Part shown: piece after piece, positions 53,642 through 62,450 of the stretch
Numbering within the stretch: the first letter of the stretch is position 1
Layout: every line of letters begins with the position of its first letter
Assembly (NCBI GenBank): GCA_007128135.1
Contig: SKYA01000047.1
Coordinates: 1-64,000 of the forward strand
Source of the DNA: Paracoccaceae bacterium
GTDB taxonomy: Bacteria > Pseudomonadota > Alphaproteobacteria > Rhodobacterales > Rhodobacteraceae
Length of the DNA: 64,000 nt
Direction of reading: 5' to 3'
Position numbers and translations under genes: made by a program
Notes under the pieces: generated by a model
What the model saw: only the letters and a program-made list of their open reading frames with translations
What the model was told of the DNA's origin: nothing
Databases searched by the model: none

Positions 53642-54689
53642 ATCTCAGCAGTTCGGGCATTTCGTCCTGATCTATTCCGGCGCGCTCGTCTGCGGTGCCA
53701 TAGGCTATCTCGTCAGTCTGCCCTTGCCGTGGATGATCGGGGCGATGGTTTTTGCCGCCGCCATGCGTCTGTCGGAGCAACCGGTCAATGTCCTGCCCAT
53801 GACGCGCCCGATCGGTCAGGTCATCGTCGCCGCTTCGGTGGGCCTGTCCTTTACCCCTGCTGCGGTCGCGACCGTGACGACGATGTTCATCCCGATGATC
53901 AGCGCAGCAGTGCTGACGATCCTGGCCGGTTTTGTGGTCGCAGCAGTGCTGATGCGCATGGCGCGAGTCGATGTGATCACCGCGACGCTTTCGGCCATTC
54001 CGATGGGACCGGTCGAAAGCGCACATCTTGCAGAACGGCACGGGGTCTTCGCGGGGCCGATCGTCTTCAGCCAGACTCTGCGCATCATGCTTCTGGTCGT
54101 CTTTATCCCCCCTGTTCTGGTCTATTTCTCGGACACGATAGAACATCCGACGGCTGTCCTGCGAAGTGTTCACTGGTCCATGTCTGGTGCGCTCTCGCTT
54201 GCAGCGATCGGCCTCCTGGGCGCCATTGCCGCAAGAATGCTCAGGCTGGGAAATCCCTTTTTCATCGGCGCACTGGGCGGTGCGGCGGTAGCCTCCGCCC
54301 TGAGCCTGCCAGTGACGGCCTTTCCCTATCCCGCGCTTGTCCTGGCACAGATATTTCTCGGGGTATGGCTGGGCGCGGTGTTCGACCGGGAGTTGCTCCG
54401 CAATGCGACCGGATTCATTTCAGGCGCGGTCGTCTCGGCAATCCTTCTGGTGGTCATCTGCGCGGCAATCGGTTTCGGCATGACCTGGATTACCTCGGAG
54501 CCCTGGCAGGTCATGATCCTCGCGACAGCCCCCGGCAGTGTCACGGAAATGGCGCTCACGGCAAAGGTGCTGCAAGAGGGAATCGCCGTGGTGACCGCGT
54601 TTCATGTCGTCAGGATATTCATCATCCTTCCCTTTGCGCCCCTGATCATCGGCCTGACGGCCCGTTTCGCGAAAGCCTGGGGGCTTTGA
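53631..54689 (+). CDS. AbrB-family membrane protein
   Basis: The 352-residue protein (ATG at 53631) is made of two similar membrane halves with the AbrB/ammonia-monooxygenase-regulator-like pattern: LPLPWMIGAMVFAAAMRL, RPIGQVIVAASVGLSFTP, AIPMGPVESAHLAERHG and a second-half APGSVTEMALTAKVLQEG. The family's function is not settled; it may be a transporter. It overlaps TctA by 11 bases. Adjacency to TTT genes suggests a shared substrate (inference). Confidence 0.8.
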   Translation: MSTRSQQFGHFVLIYSGALVCGAIGYLVSLPLPWMIGAMVFAAAMRLSEQPVNVLPMTRPIGQVIVAASVGLSFTPAAVATVTTMFIPMISAAVLTILAGFVVAAVLMRMARVDVITATLSAIPMGPVESAHLAERHGVFAGPIVFSQTLRIMLLVVFIPPVLVYFSDTIEHPTAVLRSVHWSMSGALSLAAIGLLGAIAARMLRLGNPFFIGALGGAAVASALSLPVTAFPYPALVLAQIFLGVWLGAVFDRELLRNATGFISGAVVSAILLVVICAAIGFGMTWITSEPWQVMILATAPGSVTEMALTAKVLQEGIAVVTAFHVVRIFIILPFAPLIIGLTARFAKAWGL

Positions 54690-54829
54690 TGAGCACGCCC
54701 TTATCCCATCCGCGCCGGACCCCCGGGATTGATGCCGGCAAGGTTCGCTCTGCACCCGCAGGCAACCACAGGCACAAACCGGCAAATCCCTGAGATGGCG
54801 CCGTTCTTCACCGAAACAGGGGCTCCCGC

Positions 54830-56029
54830 ATGACCGACGCATATATCTGTGACTACATCCGGACGCCAATAGGCCGATATGGCGGGGCGCTATCCGGCAT
54901 GCGGGCGGACGACCTCGGAGCGGTCCCGCTGCGCGCCCTGGCCGAGCGAAACCCTGAACTGGATCTGGCGCAGATAGACGAGGTTGTATTCGGCTGTGCG
55001 AATCAGGCCGGAGAAGACAACCGGAATGTCGCGCGGATGTCACTGCTGCTGGCCGGGTATCCCGAGACGGTGCCGGGAACGACCATCAACCGACTTTGCG
55101 GCTCTGGCATGGACGCGGTCCTGATTGCGGCACGGGCGATCAGATGCGGTGAGGCCGAGGTCGTCCTCGCAGGTGGCGTCGAGAGCATGAGTCGCGCGCC
55201 CTTCGTCATGCCCAAGGCCGAAGCCCCGTTTTCCCGCGCCGCTACGGTATTCGACACCACCATCGGCTGGCGCTTCGTCAATCCAGCGATGCTTGCGCAA
55301 TACGGCGTCGACTCGATGCCAGAGACCGCAGAGAACGTCGCAGCGGAGTTCGGCATTTCGCGCGAGGACCAGGATGCCTTCGCGTGTCGCAGCCAGCAGA
55401 AGGCAGCGATCGCGTCGCGCAACGGCCGTCTTGCACAGGAGATTGTCCCGGTCACCGTCAGACGACCCAAGCGCGGTGATGTGGTTGTCAGCGAGGACGA
55501 ACACCCCAGGCCGGACACAACTGCAGAAGGGCTTGCGACGCTCAGGGGTATCGTCAGGCCGGAAGGCAGCGTGACCGCCGGGAATGCAAGCGGCATCAAT
55601 GACGGTGCGGCAGCACTGATTGTCGCCAGTATGGAGGGCGCGCGCAGGCAGGGTCTGACACCCGTCGCCAGGGTTCTTGGCGGCGCCACCGCTGGCGTGG
55701 CCCCCCGCATCATGGGCTTCGGTCCCGCCCCGGCATCACGAAAACTGATGGACCGTCTTGGCCTGTCGGAAGATGATCTTGCCGTGCTCGAACTCAATGA
55801 AGCTTTCGCCAGCCAGTGTCTCGCGACCCTGCGCGCACTTGGCGTGGCCGATGACGACCCGCGGGTCAATGCCAATGGCGGCGCCATCGCCCTCGGCCAT
55901 CCGCTGGGCATGTCGGGCACGAGACTGATCGGCTCTGCCATGCTGCAACTCAAACCCGGTGAACGCGCTCTCTCGACGATGTGCATCGGTGTGGGTCAGG
56001 GGATTTCCATCGCGCTGGAGAGGGTCTGA
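54830..56029 (+). CDS. pcaF: 3-oxoadipyl-CoA thiolase (PcaF/PaaJ-like)
   Basis: The 399-residue thiolase splits 3-oxoadipyl-CoA into succinyl-CoA and acetyl-CoA. It follows PcaF closely: YICDYIRTPIGRYGGALS, RADDLGAVPL, FGCANQAGEDNRNVARMS, the nucleophile Cys90 in NRLCGSGMDA, TIGWRFVNP, AENVAAEFGISREDQDAFA, the GHPLGMSG histidine and TMCIGVGQG with the second cysteine. The length matches PcaF (400). Its specificity is the best clue that the island ends in a C6 dicarboxylyl-CoA. A general acetyl-CoA acetyltransferase is less likely. Confidence 0.86.
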   Translation: MTDAYICDYIRTPIGRYGGALSGMRADDLGAVPLRALAERNPELDLAQIDEVVFGCANQAGEDNRNVARMSLLLAGYPETVPGTTINRLCGSGMDAVLIAARAIRCGEAEVVLAGGVESMSRAPFVMPKAEAPFSRAATVFDTTIGWRFVNPAMLAQYGVDSMPETAENVAAEFGISREDQDAFACRSQQKAAIASRNGRLAQEIVPVTVRRPKRGDVVVSEDEHPRPDTTAEGLATLRGIVRPEGSVTAGNASGINDGAAALIVASMEGARRQGLTPVARVLGGATAGVAPRIMGFGPAPASRKLMDRLGLSEDDLAVLELNEAFASQCLATLRALGVADDDPRVNANGGAIALGHPLGMSGTRLIGSAMLQLKPGERALSTMCIGVGQGISIALERV

Positions 56030-56262
56030 TGACCCGGTGGTTGCCCGCCTTTGCATGCTGGCAAGCACAGGGGCGCCCGTGCGTGGTGCAGGCAACCGGC
56101 CCGCGCCTGTCGGAAGGGCGCGTCACAAGACCTGTGCACGACATGCGGGCAGGTCTCGTCTGCAGGATCAGGTGCTCGGCACAGGGCCGCCATGGCCCGA
56201 GATCGAAGTCCTGCGGCGTCGGGACCCTGAAGAGCAGCGCATTCGCCGAAGAAAGGACATGA
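56029..56262 (+). CDS. Possible small ORF filling the thiolase / lyase gap
   Basis: A 77-residue frame starts with an ATG overlapping the thiolase stop (TGATG) and ends with a TGA overlapping the next ATG (ATGA). The fit to both neighbours suggests translational coupling. The protein (MTRWLPAFACWQAQGRPCVV at the start) is rich in Arg and Cys, matches nothing I recognise and has ordinary GC at third positions, so it may equally be chance. Confidence 0.28.
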   Translation: MTRWLPAFACWQAQGRPCVVQATGPRLSEGRVTRPVHDMRAGLVCRIRCSAQGRHGPRSKSCGVGTLKSSAFAEERT

Positions 56263-57167
56263 CCTTGCTGGACAGTCTCATCGCGCAGGCCGGACGGGGA
56301 ATCATTGCCCCCGGCGTTTACGACGCGCTCACAGCGCTCATCGCCGCACGGCAAGGATTTGACTGCCTGTATCTTTCCGGTGCCTCGCTGGCCTATTCCC
56401 GGCTTGGCCGGCCTGATATCGGACTGGTTTCCGTTTCCGAACTGGCAGAAACCGTTGCCCTGATCTGTGATCGTGTCGGGTTGCCCCTCATAGTGGATGG
56501 TGACACCGGATTCGGAAACGCGCTCAATGTTCAGCGGACCGTGCGCCAACTTGAACGCGCAGGCGCGGCGGCGATCCAGATCGAGGACCAGAGCTTTCCG
56601 AAAAGATGCGGGCACCTCCAGGGCAAGCGCCTTGTTTCAGTGACCGAGATGACCGGCAAGATCCGGGCCGCAACCGACGCGCGCCAGAATGCCGGTGTGA
56701 AGATTATTGCACGCACCGATGCGATTGCGGTCGAAGGCTTCGGGAACGCACTGGACCGTGCGCAGGCTTATCATGAAGCGGGCGCCGATATCCTGTTCAT
56801 CGAAGCCCCTCGCACCCGTGACGAACTCGAGACAATCGGTCGGCGCTTCGGGCATGGGACACCTCTGGTCGCCAACATGGTCGAGGGCGGCAAGACCCCG
56901 CTGCACGCCGCCGATGATCTGATCGCGATGGGTTACCGGATCGTCATCTTCCCGGGCGGCGCGGCGCGGGCCATGGCAAGGCAGGCGCAAGACTATTACT
57001 CCAGCCTGTTCAGAACAGGCTCGAACGCAGCATTTCATGACAGGATGTTCGATCTTGACACCCTGAACGCCACCATCGGCTTGCAGGAGATGCTCGATCT
57101 TGGCCGTGACTACGACCTCAACCCCGATCAAGTGGCCGCCGAAACCAGAAAGCCCCCTTCTGCCTGA
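56259..57167 (+). CDS. Isocitrate lyase/PEP mutase superfamily enzyme (2-methylisocitrate-lyase-like)
   Basis: The protein is 302 residues from the ATG at 56259, behind GAAAGGA; the longer frame to 55959 overlaps the thiolase. It shows the superfamily barrel motifs: GVYDALTALIA, YLSGASLAYSRLG, VDGDTGFGNALNV with the metal-binding Asp, QIEDQSFPKRCGH with Cys117 of the KxCGH lyase loop, and ARTDAIAVEGF. The KRCGH loop favours C-C lyase activity on a 2-hydroxy- or 2-methyl-substituted di/tricarboxylate over mutase or decarboxylase. It ends the plus-strand operon. Confidence 0.82.
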   Translation: MTLLDSLIAQAGRGIIAPGVYDALTALIAARQGFDCLYLSGASLAYSRLGRPDIGLVSVSELAETVALICDRVGLPLIVDGDTGFGNALNVQRTVRQLERAGAAAIQIEDQSFPKRCGHLQGKRLVSVTEMTGKIRAATDARQNAGVKIIARTDAIAVEGFGNALDRAQAYHEAGADILFIEAPRTRDELETIGRRFGHGTPLVANMVEGGKTPLHAADDLIAMGYRIVIFPGGAARAMARQAQDYYSSLFRTGSNAAFHDRMFDLDTLNATIGLQEMLDLGRDYDLNPDQVAAETRKPPSA

Positions 57168-57305
57168 ACTCACCAGCCCTGCTATCACCCGCGCGCGCCT
57201 TCTGCCGGAGCCCCTTGCGGGGAAACCTGCTCCGCCTGATGCGGCGGCTTGTTCAGGCAGGCGCGGACCGACCTCGGTCTGGCTGAAGGCTGGAACCGGC
57301 GCACC

Positions 57306-58403
57306 CTAACCCATTCGCGCGCCATCATGTGGCGAGAAATAGGAAGCCCTGGACAGGTCAAACCCGACATCCAATGTCTTGCCGGGCATGGCTCTGGTGT
57401 CTGCGGACAGGCGCGAGGTGACTTCCTTGCCGCCCAGACGCGCGACCACGAACGTATCCGCGCCCGCGGGTTCGACGACTTCGATCATTACCGAGCCGTT
57501 CTGCACCAGCGGGCCGTGGCGCTGTCCGGCCTCGACGATATCCTCGGGGCGCAGACCCAGAAGTATGTCGCCCGACAAACCTGTCACCCGCGGATCATGC
57601 AGGCGGATCGACTCGCCGCTTTCACAGCCGATTTCGATCATGCTGCCCTCTTGCGCGGGTACAGCGCGCGCAGGGATCAGGTTCATCGCGGGACTGCCCA
57701 TGAAATCCGCCACAAAGGTATTGGCAGGACGGGTATAGATTTCATGGGGGGTGCCGATCTGCTGGATCACGCCGCCTTTCATCACCACGATCTTGGTGGC
57801 AAGGGTCATCGCCTCGATCTGGTCATGTGTCACATAGACCATGCTTGCCCCCAGATCCTGATGCAGCCGCTTGATTTCGGTTCGCATCTCGACACGCAGC
57901 TTCGCATCAAGGTTGGACAGGGGCTCATCAAACAGGAAGAGTGCCGGATCGCGCACAAGGGCGCGCCCCATTGCGACACGCTGGCGCTGGCCGCCTGACA
58001 ACTGTCCCGGTCGGCGGTTCAGAAGCGGCTGGATCTGAAGCTGCCGCGCCACCTCGGCCAGCTTCGCGGCCTGCGTGGCCTTGTCCACGCCGCGCACCTG
58101 CATGCCGAAGGTGATATTCCTGGCCACGCTCATGGTCGGGTAAAGCGCGTAGGACTGGAATACCATGGCGATATTGCGGTCCTTGGGACTGACCTCGGTC
58201 ATGTCCTGCCCGCCGATGCGGATACTGCCGCCACTGATCGGCTCCAGCCCGGCGATGCAGTTCAGCAATGTGGACTTGCCGCAACCCGAAGGACCAACCA
58301 GCACCAGAAACTCGCCCTTGTTGATCGAGACATTTATGTCCTTCAGGATTTCGGTCGCGCCGTAATTCTTGAACAGACCCTGGATTTCCAGAATGGGGGA
58401 CAT
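57306..58403 (-). CDS. Sugar ABC transporter ATP-binding protein (UgpC/MalK/GtsD-like)
   Basis: The 365-residue ATPase has Walker A (GPSGCGKSTLL), the Q-loop (AMVFQSYALYP), signature LSGGQRQRVAMGRALVRDP, Walker B with FLFDEPLSNLD, the switch His in YVTHDQIEAM, and a C-terminal TOBE domain typical of CUT1 sugar importers. It energises uptake with the two permeases encoded just upstream on the same strand. It is last in the operon, converging on the lyase gene. Confidence 0.9.
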   Translation of the reverse strand: MSPILEIQGLFKNYGATEILKDINVSINKGEFLVLVGPSGCGKSTLLNCIAGLEPISGGSIRIGGQDMTEVSPKDRNIAMVFQSYALYPTMSVARNITFGMQVRGVDKATQAAKLAEVARQLQIQPLLNRRPGQLSGGQRQRVAMGRALVRDPALFLFDEPLSNLDAKLRVEMRTEIKRLHQDLGASMVYVTHDQIEAMTLATKIVVMKGGVIQQIGTPHEIYTRPANTFVADFMGSPAMNLIPARAVPAQEGSMIEIGCESGESIRLHDPRVTGLSGDILLGLRPEDIVEAGQRHGPLVQNGSVMIEVVEPAGADTFVVARLGGKEVTSRLSADTRAMPGKTLDVGFDLSRASYFSPHDGARMG

Positions 58404-58406
58404 GGG

Positions 58407-59297
58407 TTATCCTTTCACCGATCCGGCGGTCAGACCGCGGATGAAGTATTTTCCTGCGACGACATAGACCAGCAATGTCGGCAGCGCGGCGATGATCGCG
58501 GCGGCCATGTCAACATTGTATTCCTTGACGCCCGTAGTGGAGTTGACGATGTTGTTCAGCGCGACCGTGACAGGTTGCGTTCCAGCCTGGCTGAAACTGA
58601 CCCCGAACAGGAAATCGTTCCAGATCTGGGTAAACTGCCAGATGACCGTGACCACGATTATGGGCAGGGACAGCGGCAGGAAGACCGACCAGAAGATGCG
58701 AAAGAAGCCCGCGCCGTCTATCTTCGCGGCCTTGGTCAGTTCTGCCGGAATGGTGACATAGTAATTGCGGAAAAACAGCGTGGTGAAGCCAATCCCGTAG
58801 ATCACATGCACGAAGATTAACCCCGGTATGGTGCCCGCGATGCCGATGATGCCAAGCGTGCGCGCCATGGGCAGGAGCACCACCTGAAACGGGATGAAGC
58901 AGCCGAACAGCATGAGCGAGAAGATCAGGTTTGCCCCGCGAAAGCGCCATTGCGCGATGACATAGCCATTCATCGCTCCGATCAGGGTCGAAATTGCGAC
59001 CGCTGGCACAGCCAGCATGACCGAGTTCCAGAAGAACGGCTGCAACCCGTCGCAGCGAATGCCGGTGCAGGCACCTGACCAGGCGGTCTTCCAGGGCTCC
59101 AGCGTGATTTCCCGCGGCAGTGCCAGAAGCGAACCCGAGCGAATTTCCTCGAGATTCTTGAGCGAGGTCGTCAGCATCACGAAGAGCGGCAACAGATACC
59201 AGAACGCAAACACGCCAAGCATGAGATACAGGCCCCAGCGCAGTGCAATCCGCGCGCCGCGCGAACGCGAGGGCGGGCGATAGCTCACATCAGTCAT
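58407..59297 (-). CDS. Sugar ABC transporter permease (MalG/GtsC-like)
   Basis: The 296-residue permease has six membrane helices and the inner-membrane-component loop (EAA-like: VTIPAELTKAAKIDGAGFFRIFWSVFLPLSLP) that docks the ATPase. It carries the extra periplasmic segment (TAWSGACTGIRCDGLQPFFWNS) seen in glucose/mannose-type members. It overlaps the first permease gene by eight bases and is followed three bases later by the ATPase gene. Confidence 0.88.
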   Translation of the reverse strand: MTDVSYRPPSRSRGARIALRWGLYLMLGVFAFWYLLPLFVMLTTSLKNLEEIRSGSLLALPREITLEPWKTAWSGACTGIRCDGLQPFFWNSVMLAVPAVAISTLIGAMNGYVIAQWRFRGANLIFSLMLFGCFIPFQVVLLPMARTLGIIGIAGTIPGLIFVHVIYGIGFTTLFFRNYYVTIPAELTKAAKIDGAGFFRIFWSVFLPLSLPIIVVTVIWQFTQIWNDFLFGVSFSQAGTQPVTVALNNIVNSTTGVKEYNVDMAAAIIAALPTLLVYVVAGKYFIRGLTAGSVKG

Positions 59298-60159
59298 GTT
59301 TCGACCTCAGTTCCGAATAGAGGTAGGGGACGACGATGGCGAAGACGATCATCATCATGACCATCGCACTGGCCGCTGCCTGCCCGATATCGCCGCGCGA
59401 AAACGCCATTGCATACATGTAAGTCGCGGGCAGATCGGTCGCATAGCCCGGCCCGCCCCCGGTCAGGGCAATGACCAGATCGAAGCTCTTGATCGCAAGA
59501 TGGGCAAGGACGATGAAGGCGGACAGGAAGATCGGCGCCATCGAGGGGATGATGATGGCAGTGTAGATCCGGTGTGTGGGGATGCCATCAACCTGCGCGG
59601 CCTTGATGATCTCCCCGTCCACCGACCGCAACCCTGCCAGAAACAGCGCCATCACGAAGCCCGAGGCCTGCCAGACGCCGGCGATGACGATCGTGTAGAT
59701 CGCCATCTTGGGGTCGGTGATCCAGTCAAAGCGGAAATTCTCGAATCCCCAGCCCCGCACCATGGCTTCGATCCCGAGACCGGGGTTCAGCATCCATTTC
59801 CATGCCGTTCCGGTCACGATAAGCGACAGCGCCATCGGATACAGGTAGATCGTGCGCAACACCCCCTCGGTGCGGATTTTCTGATCCAGGAAAATCGCCA
59901 GCAGAAGGCCAAGGATCATCGAAATGCCGATGAACAACACCCCGAACACGAACAGGTTGTTCAGCGCGACCTCCCACCGTGGCGAAGCGAAAAGGCGCTG
60001 ATACTGGATGGTGCCGACAATGTCGTAATTGGGCAGCAGGCGCGAGCGGGTGAACGATATCCATGCCGTCCAGCCAATGAACCCGTAGACGAAGATCAGC
60101 ACAGCGATGAAGCTCGGGGCAAGCACGAGTTTGGGCACATGACGTTCAAGCCATCGCAT
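59290..60159 (-). CDS. Sugar ABC transporter permease (MalF/GtsB-like)
   Basis: The 289-residue permease has six helices and an EAA-like loop (RSVDGEIIKAAQVDGIPTHRIYTAIIIPSM). The FGVLFIGISMILGLLLAIFLDQKI and YPMALSLIVTGTAWKWMLNPGLGIE blocks are typical of CUT1 glucose-type permeases. It is separated from the binding-protein gene by 130 bases containing a strong hairpin. Confidence 0.88.
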   Translation of the reverse strand: MRWLERHVPKLVLAPSFIAVLIFVYGFIGWTAWISFTRSRLLPNYDIVGTIQYQRLFASPRWEVALNNLFVFGVLFIGISMILGLLLAIFLDQKIRTEGVLRTIYLYPMALSLIVTGTAWKWMLNPGLGIEAMVRGWGFENFRFDWITDPKMAIYTIVIAGVWQASGFVMALFLAGLRSVDGEIIKAAQVDGIPTHRIYTAIIIPSMAPIFLSAFIVLAHLAIKSFDLVIALTGGGPGYATDLPATYMYAMAFSRGDIGQAAASAMVMMMIVFAIVVPYLYSELRSKHD

Positions 60160-60255
60160 GGCCGGACCTCCTTTTGGGCGGCAGGCGGGGCGCAGCCTGC
60201 ATCCGGTTTCCAGTCATCGAGACGCGGACACGCAACGGGTGTGCGCGCCGAGTAG

Positions 60256-60281
60256 GGTCAGGGGCCGCGAGGCCCCTGACC
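60256..60281. repeat. Perfect 11-bp GCGA-loop hairpin between binding-protein and permease genes
   Basis: GGTCAGGGGCC (60256-60266) and GGCCCCTGACC (60271-60281) flank a GCGA loop. It lies nine bases after the binding-protein stop on the minus strand and has no T tract. In sugar transporters such a hairpin commonly protects the abundant binding-protein mRNA and lowers downstream permease expression. Confidence 0.78.
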
Positions 60282-60289
60282 TGGAAGCA

Positions 60290-61534
60290 TCAGAGCGAGT
60301 TTGCCACGGCATCTGCCAGCATGCGCACGGCGTCGTCCGCAGACATGTCAGAGTTGAAATGCGCTGTCACCACATCGGTGATCGCACCCGCCTGCGCACC
60401 GCGCAGGGCCATGCCATGCGCATAGCTGGGCAGAAGCGACCCGGCCTCGGCTGTGGCCACCATGTCATTCGCCGAAAGGACGGCACAGGAATCGAACTCA
60501 TCGAGTGCCACATCGGCACGCACCGGGATCGAGCCCTTGTTCAGGTTGAATACCTTCTGAAAGCTCTCGCCCACGATCAGTTCGGCCAGCAGGTTCTGAC
60601 CCGCGATATTGTCATCGCCCGAGACACTGAACATGGCGAAGCTGTCCACGTTGTACAGATAACCATCGCCCGGTGTCGACGCGCAGAGGAAATCCTCGCC
60701 CGGAACCTTGCCGGCGGCCAGGAACTCACCCTTGGCCCAGTCGCCCATGATCTGGAATGCCGCTTCGCCATTCATGACCATCGCTGTCGCAAGGTTCCAG
60801 TCGCGACCCGAGAAATTGCTGTCCACGAACCCGCGCAGCGTGCGCATCTGGTCAAACACCGCCTTCATCGTGTCCGATGTCAGCGCATCCATGTCCAGAT
60901 CGACCAGTGCCGAGCGGAAGAAGTCCGGCCCGCCCAGCCCCAGCACAACGGTCTCGAACACGGTCGCGTCCTGCCAGGACTGCCCGCCATGCGCCAGCGG
61001 CGTGATGCCCGCTGCCTGCAGCTTCTCGGCAGCGGCGTTGAATTCATCCCATGTGGTGGGCATTGCGATGCCGTGCGCCTCGATGATGGACTTGTTGGCC
61101 CAGACCCAGTCCACGCGGTGCACGTTCACGGGTGCGGCGCACCAGACGCCGTCGCATTGCATATGGCCTGCGATCGATGCAGGCAGGATGTCCGCCCAGC
61201 CCTGGGCTTCGGCAACCGAAGAGATATCGGCAAGGACGCCCTCTTCATACCATTCCTGGATTGCGGGGCCTTTCAACTGCACGGCGGTCGGCGCATTGCC
61301 TGACAGAACGCGCGCGCGCAACGCTGTCATGGCGGCATCGCCACCACCACCGGCAACCGGCATGTCGGTCCATGTGCCGCCGCGTGCGGAAAACTCTTCC
61401 TGCAGCACGGCGACCGCGCGGGCCTCTCCGCCCGATGTCCACCAGTGCAGGACCTCTGCCTGTGGGCCTGCCAGCACAACCGATGCGTAGCACAAGGACG
61501 CAGCCGAAGCTGCGAGGGTCATTCTCAATGTCAT
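60290..61534 (-). CDS. Sugar (probably glucose/mannose) ABC transporter binding protein (GtsA-like)
   Basis: The protein is 414 residues from the ATG at 61534, chosen because GGGAGG ends six bases upstream; the ATG two codons earlier touches that site. A signal peptide covers about 1-22. The mature part begins EVLHWWTSGGEARAV and continues with APVNVHRVDWVWANKSI, PTTWDEFNAAAEKLQ and GGQSWQDATVFETVVL, the pattern of glucose/mannose-binding GtsA/GltB proteins. It heads the transporter operon and is divergent from a two-component system, as in the Pseudomonas glucose locus. Confidence 0.87.
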   Translation of the reverse strand: MTLRMTLAASAASLCYASVVLAGPQAEVLHWWTSGGEARAVAVLQEEFSARGGTWTDMPVAGGGGDAAMTALRARVLSGNAPTAVQLKGPAIQEWYEEGVLADISSVAEAQGWADILPASIAGHMQCDGVWCAAPVNVHRVDWVWANKSIIEAHGIAMPTTWDEFNAAAEKLQAAGITPLAHGGQSWQDATVFETVVLGLGGPDFFRSALVDLDMDALTSDTMKAVFDQMRTLRGFVDSNFSGRDWNLATAMVMNGEAAFQIMGDWAKGEFLAAGKVPGEDFLCASTPGDGYLYNVDSFAMFSVSGDDNIAGQNLLAELIVGESFQKVFNLNKGSIPVRADVALDEFDSCAVLSANDMVATAEAGSLLPSYAHGMALRGAQAGAITDVVTAHFNSDMSADDAVRMLADAVANSL

Positions 61535-61649
61535 GGTCATCCTCCCAGATGGTCGGCGGGACATCCGCCTGACGGGCCGGAGTGTTGCGCGCGGCATTCC
61601 CTTCGCGCAACAGTTTCGACGCGACCAGAGACCTGATTTTTCCCGCTTC

Positions 61650-61665
61650 TGTTACCAGTTGTTAC
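61650..61665. promoter_or_regulatory. Direct repeat TGTTAC with 10-base period
   Basis: TGTTAC occurs at 61650-61655 and again at 61660-61665, one helical turn apart, in the gap between the binding protein and the response regulator. OmpR-type regulators usually bind such tandem repeats as a dimer. It could serve both divergent promoters; a TTGTTA(61659)/TGCTAG(61683) pair with 18-base spacing may be the plus-strand promoter. Confidence 0.45.
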
Positions 61666-61718
61666 AAAACCCGTGTGCGGCATGCTAGAAGGAACGCAAG
61701 GTGCCACAGGGGGGATTC

Positions 61719-62450
61719 ATGGCCATACCGCGTCTGCTGGTCGTCGATGATGACCCCGAAATGTGCGCCATGATGGTTGGTTGGCTGCAGCGCAACGGGT
61801 TCAGTGTGGCAGGCGTTCATGATGGTGCAGGAATTGCCGAACAGATGGCACACCGGCGCGTCGATCTGATCCTGCTTGATGTCATGCTGGGCGACGAAAG
61901 CGGATTGCGCCTGTGCCAGACCCTGCGCAAAGACCATGATGTGCCCATCATCATGGTTTCGGCATTGTCAGCCGATGACCAGCGCATGGCGGGGTACCGC
62001 GCAGGGGCCGATGATTATGTCGCCAAACCCTTCAACCCCGATCTTCTGGTTGCTCGCGTCCGCGCCGTCCTGAGCCGCGCGCACAGGGCGGCGTCGCTGG
62101 CCTATCGGCGCAAGGCGCACAATTATCAGTTCGCTGGCTGGCAGTTCGACACCCGCGCGGCCAGCCTCCGCGCGCCGGGCGGCTTTGATGTCGCCCTGTC
62201 GGCGCGCGAGCGCCAGCTTTTGCAGGTCTTTCTGGCCAACCCCGATATCCCGCTAACCCGCGAGGAAATCGCGCGGGCCATGGATATTCAGGGCGACGCC
62301 CCCGCTGACCCCGCCGAGGGGCGCGCGATCGACATGCTGATCGGGCGCTTGCGCAGCAAGATCGAGGACAACCCCAAGGACCCTGCCCTGATCCGCACCG
62401 CACGCGGGATCGGTTACGTCCTTTCCTGTCGTGTCGAGACCCTGACATGA
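61719..62450 (+). CDS. OmpR-family response regulator (GltR-like)
   Basis: The 243-residue protein (ATG at 61719 with a G6 site upstream, preferred over the GTG at 61701) has a receiver domain with Asp11/Asp12, phosphoacceptor Asp54 (LLDVML), Ser81 and Lys103 (VAKPF), then an OmpR winged-helix DNA-binding domain (about 140-240, ending with IRTARGIGYVLSC). The place next to the sugar ABC operon fits a GltR-like activator or repressor of glucose uptake. It overlaps the kinase gene by four bases. Confidence 0.88.
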   Translation: MAIPRLLVVDDDPEMCAMMVGWLQRNGFSVAGVHDGAGIAEQMAHRRVDLILLDVMLGDESGLRLCQTLRKDHDVPIIMVSALSADDQRMAGYRAGADDYVAKPFNPDLLVARVRAVLSRAHRAASLAYRRKAHNYQFAGWQFDTRAASLRAPGGFDVALSARERQLLQVFLANPDIPLTREEIARAMDIQGDAPADPAEGRAIDMLIGRLRSKIEDNPKDPALIRTARGIGYVLSCRVETLT

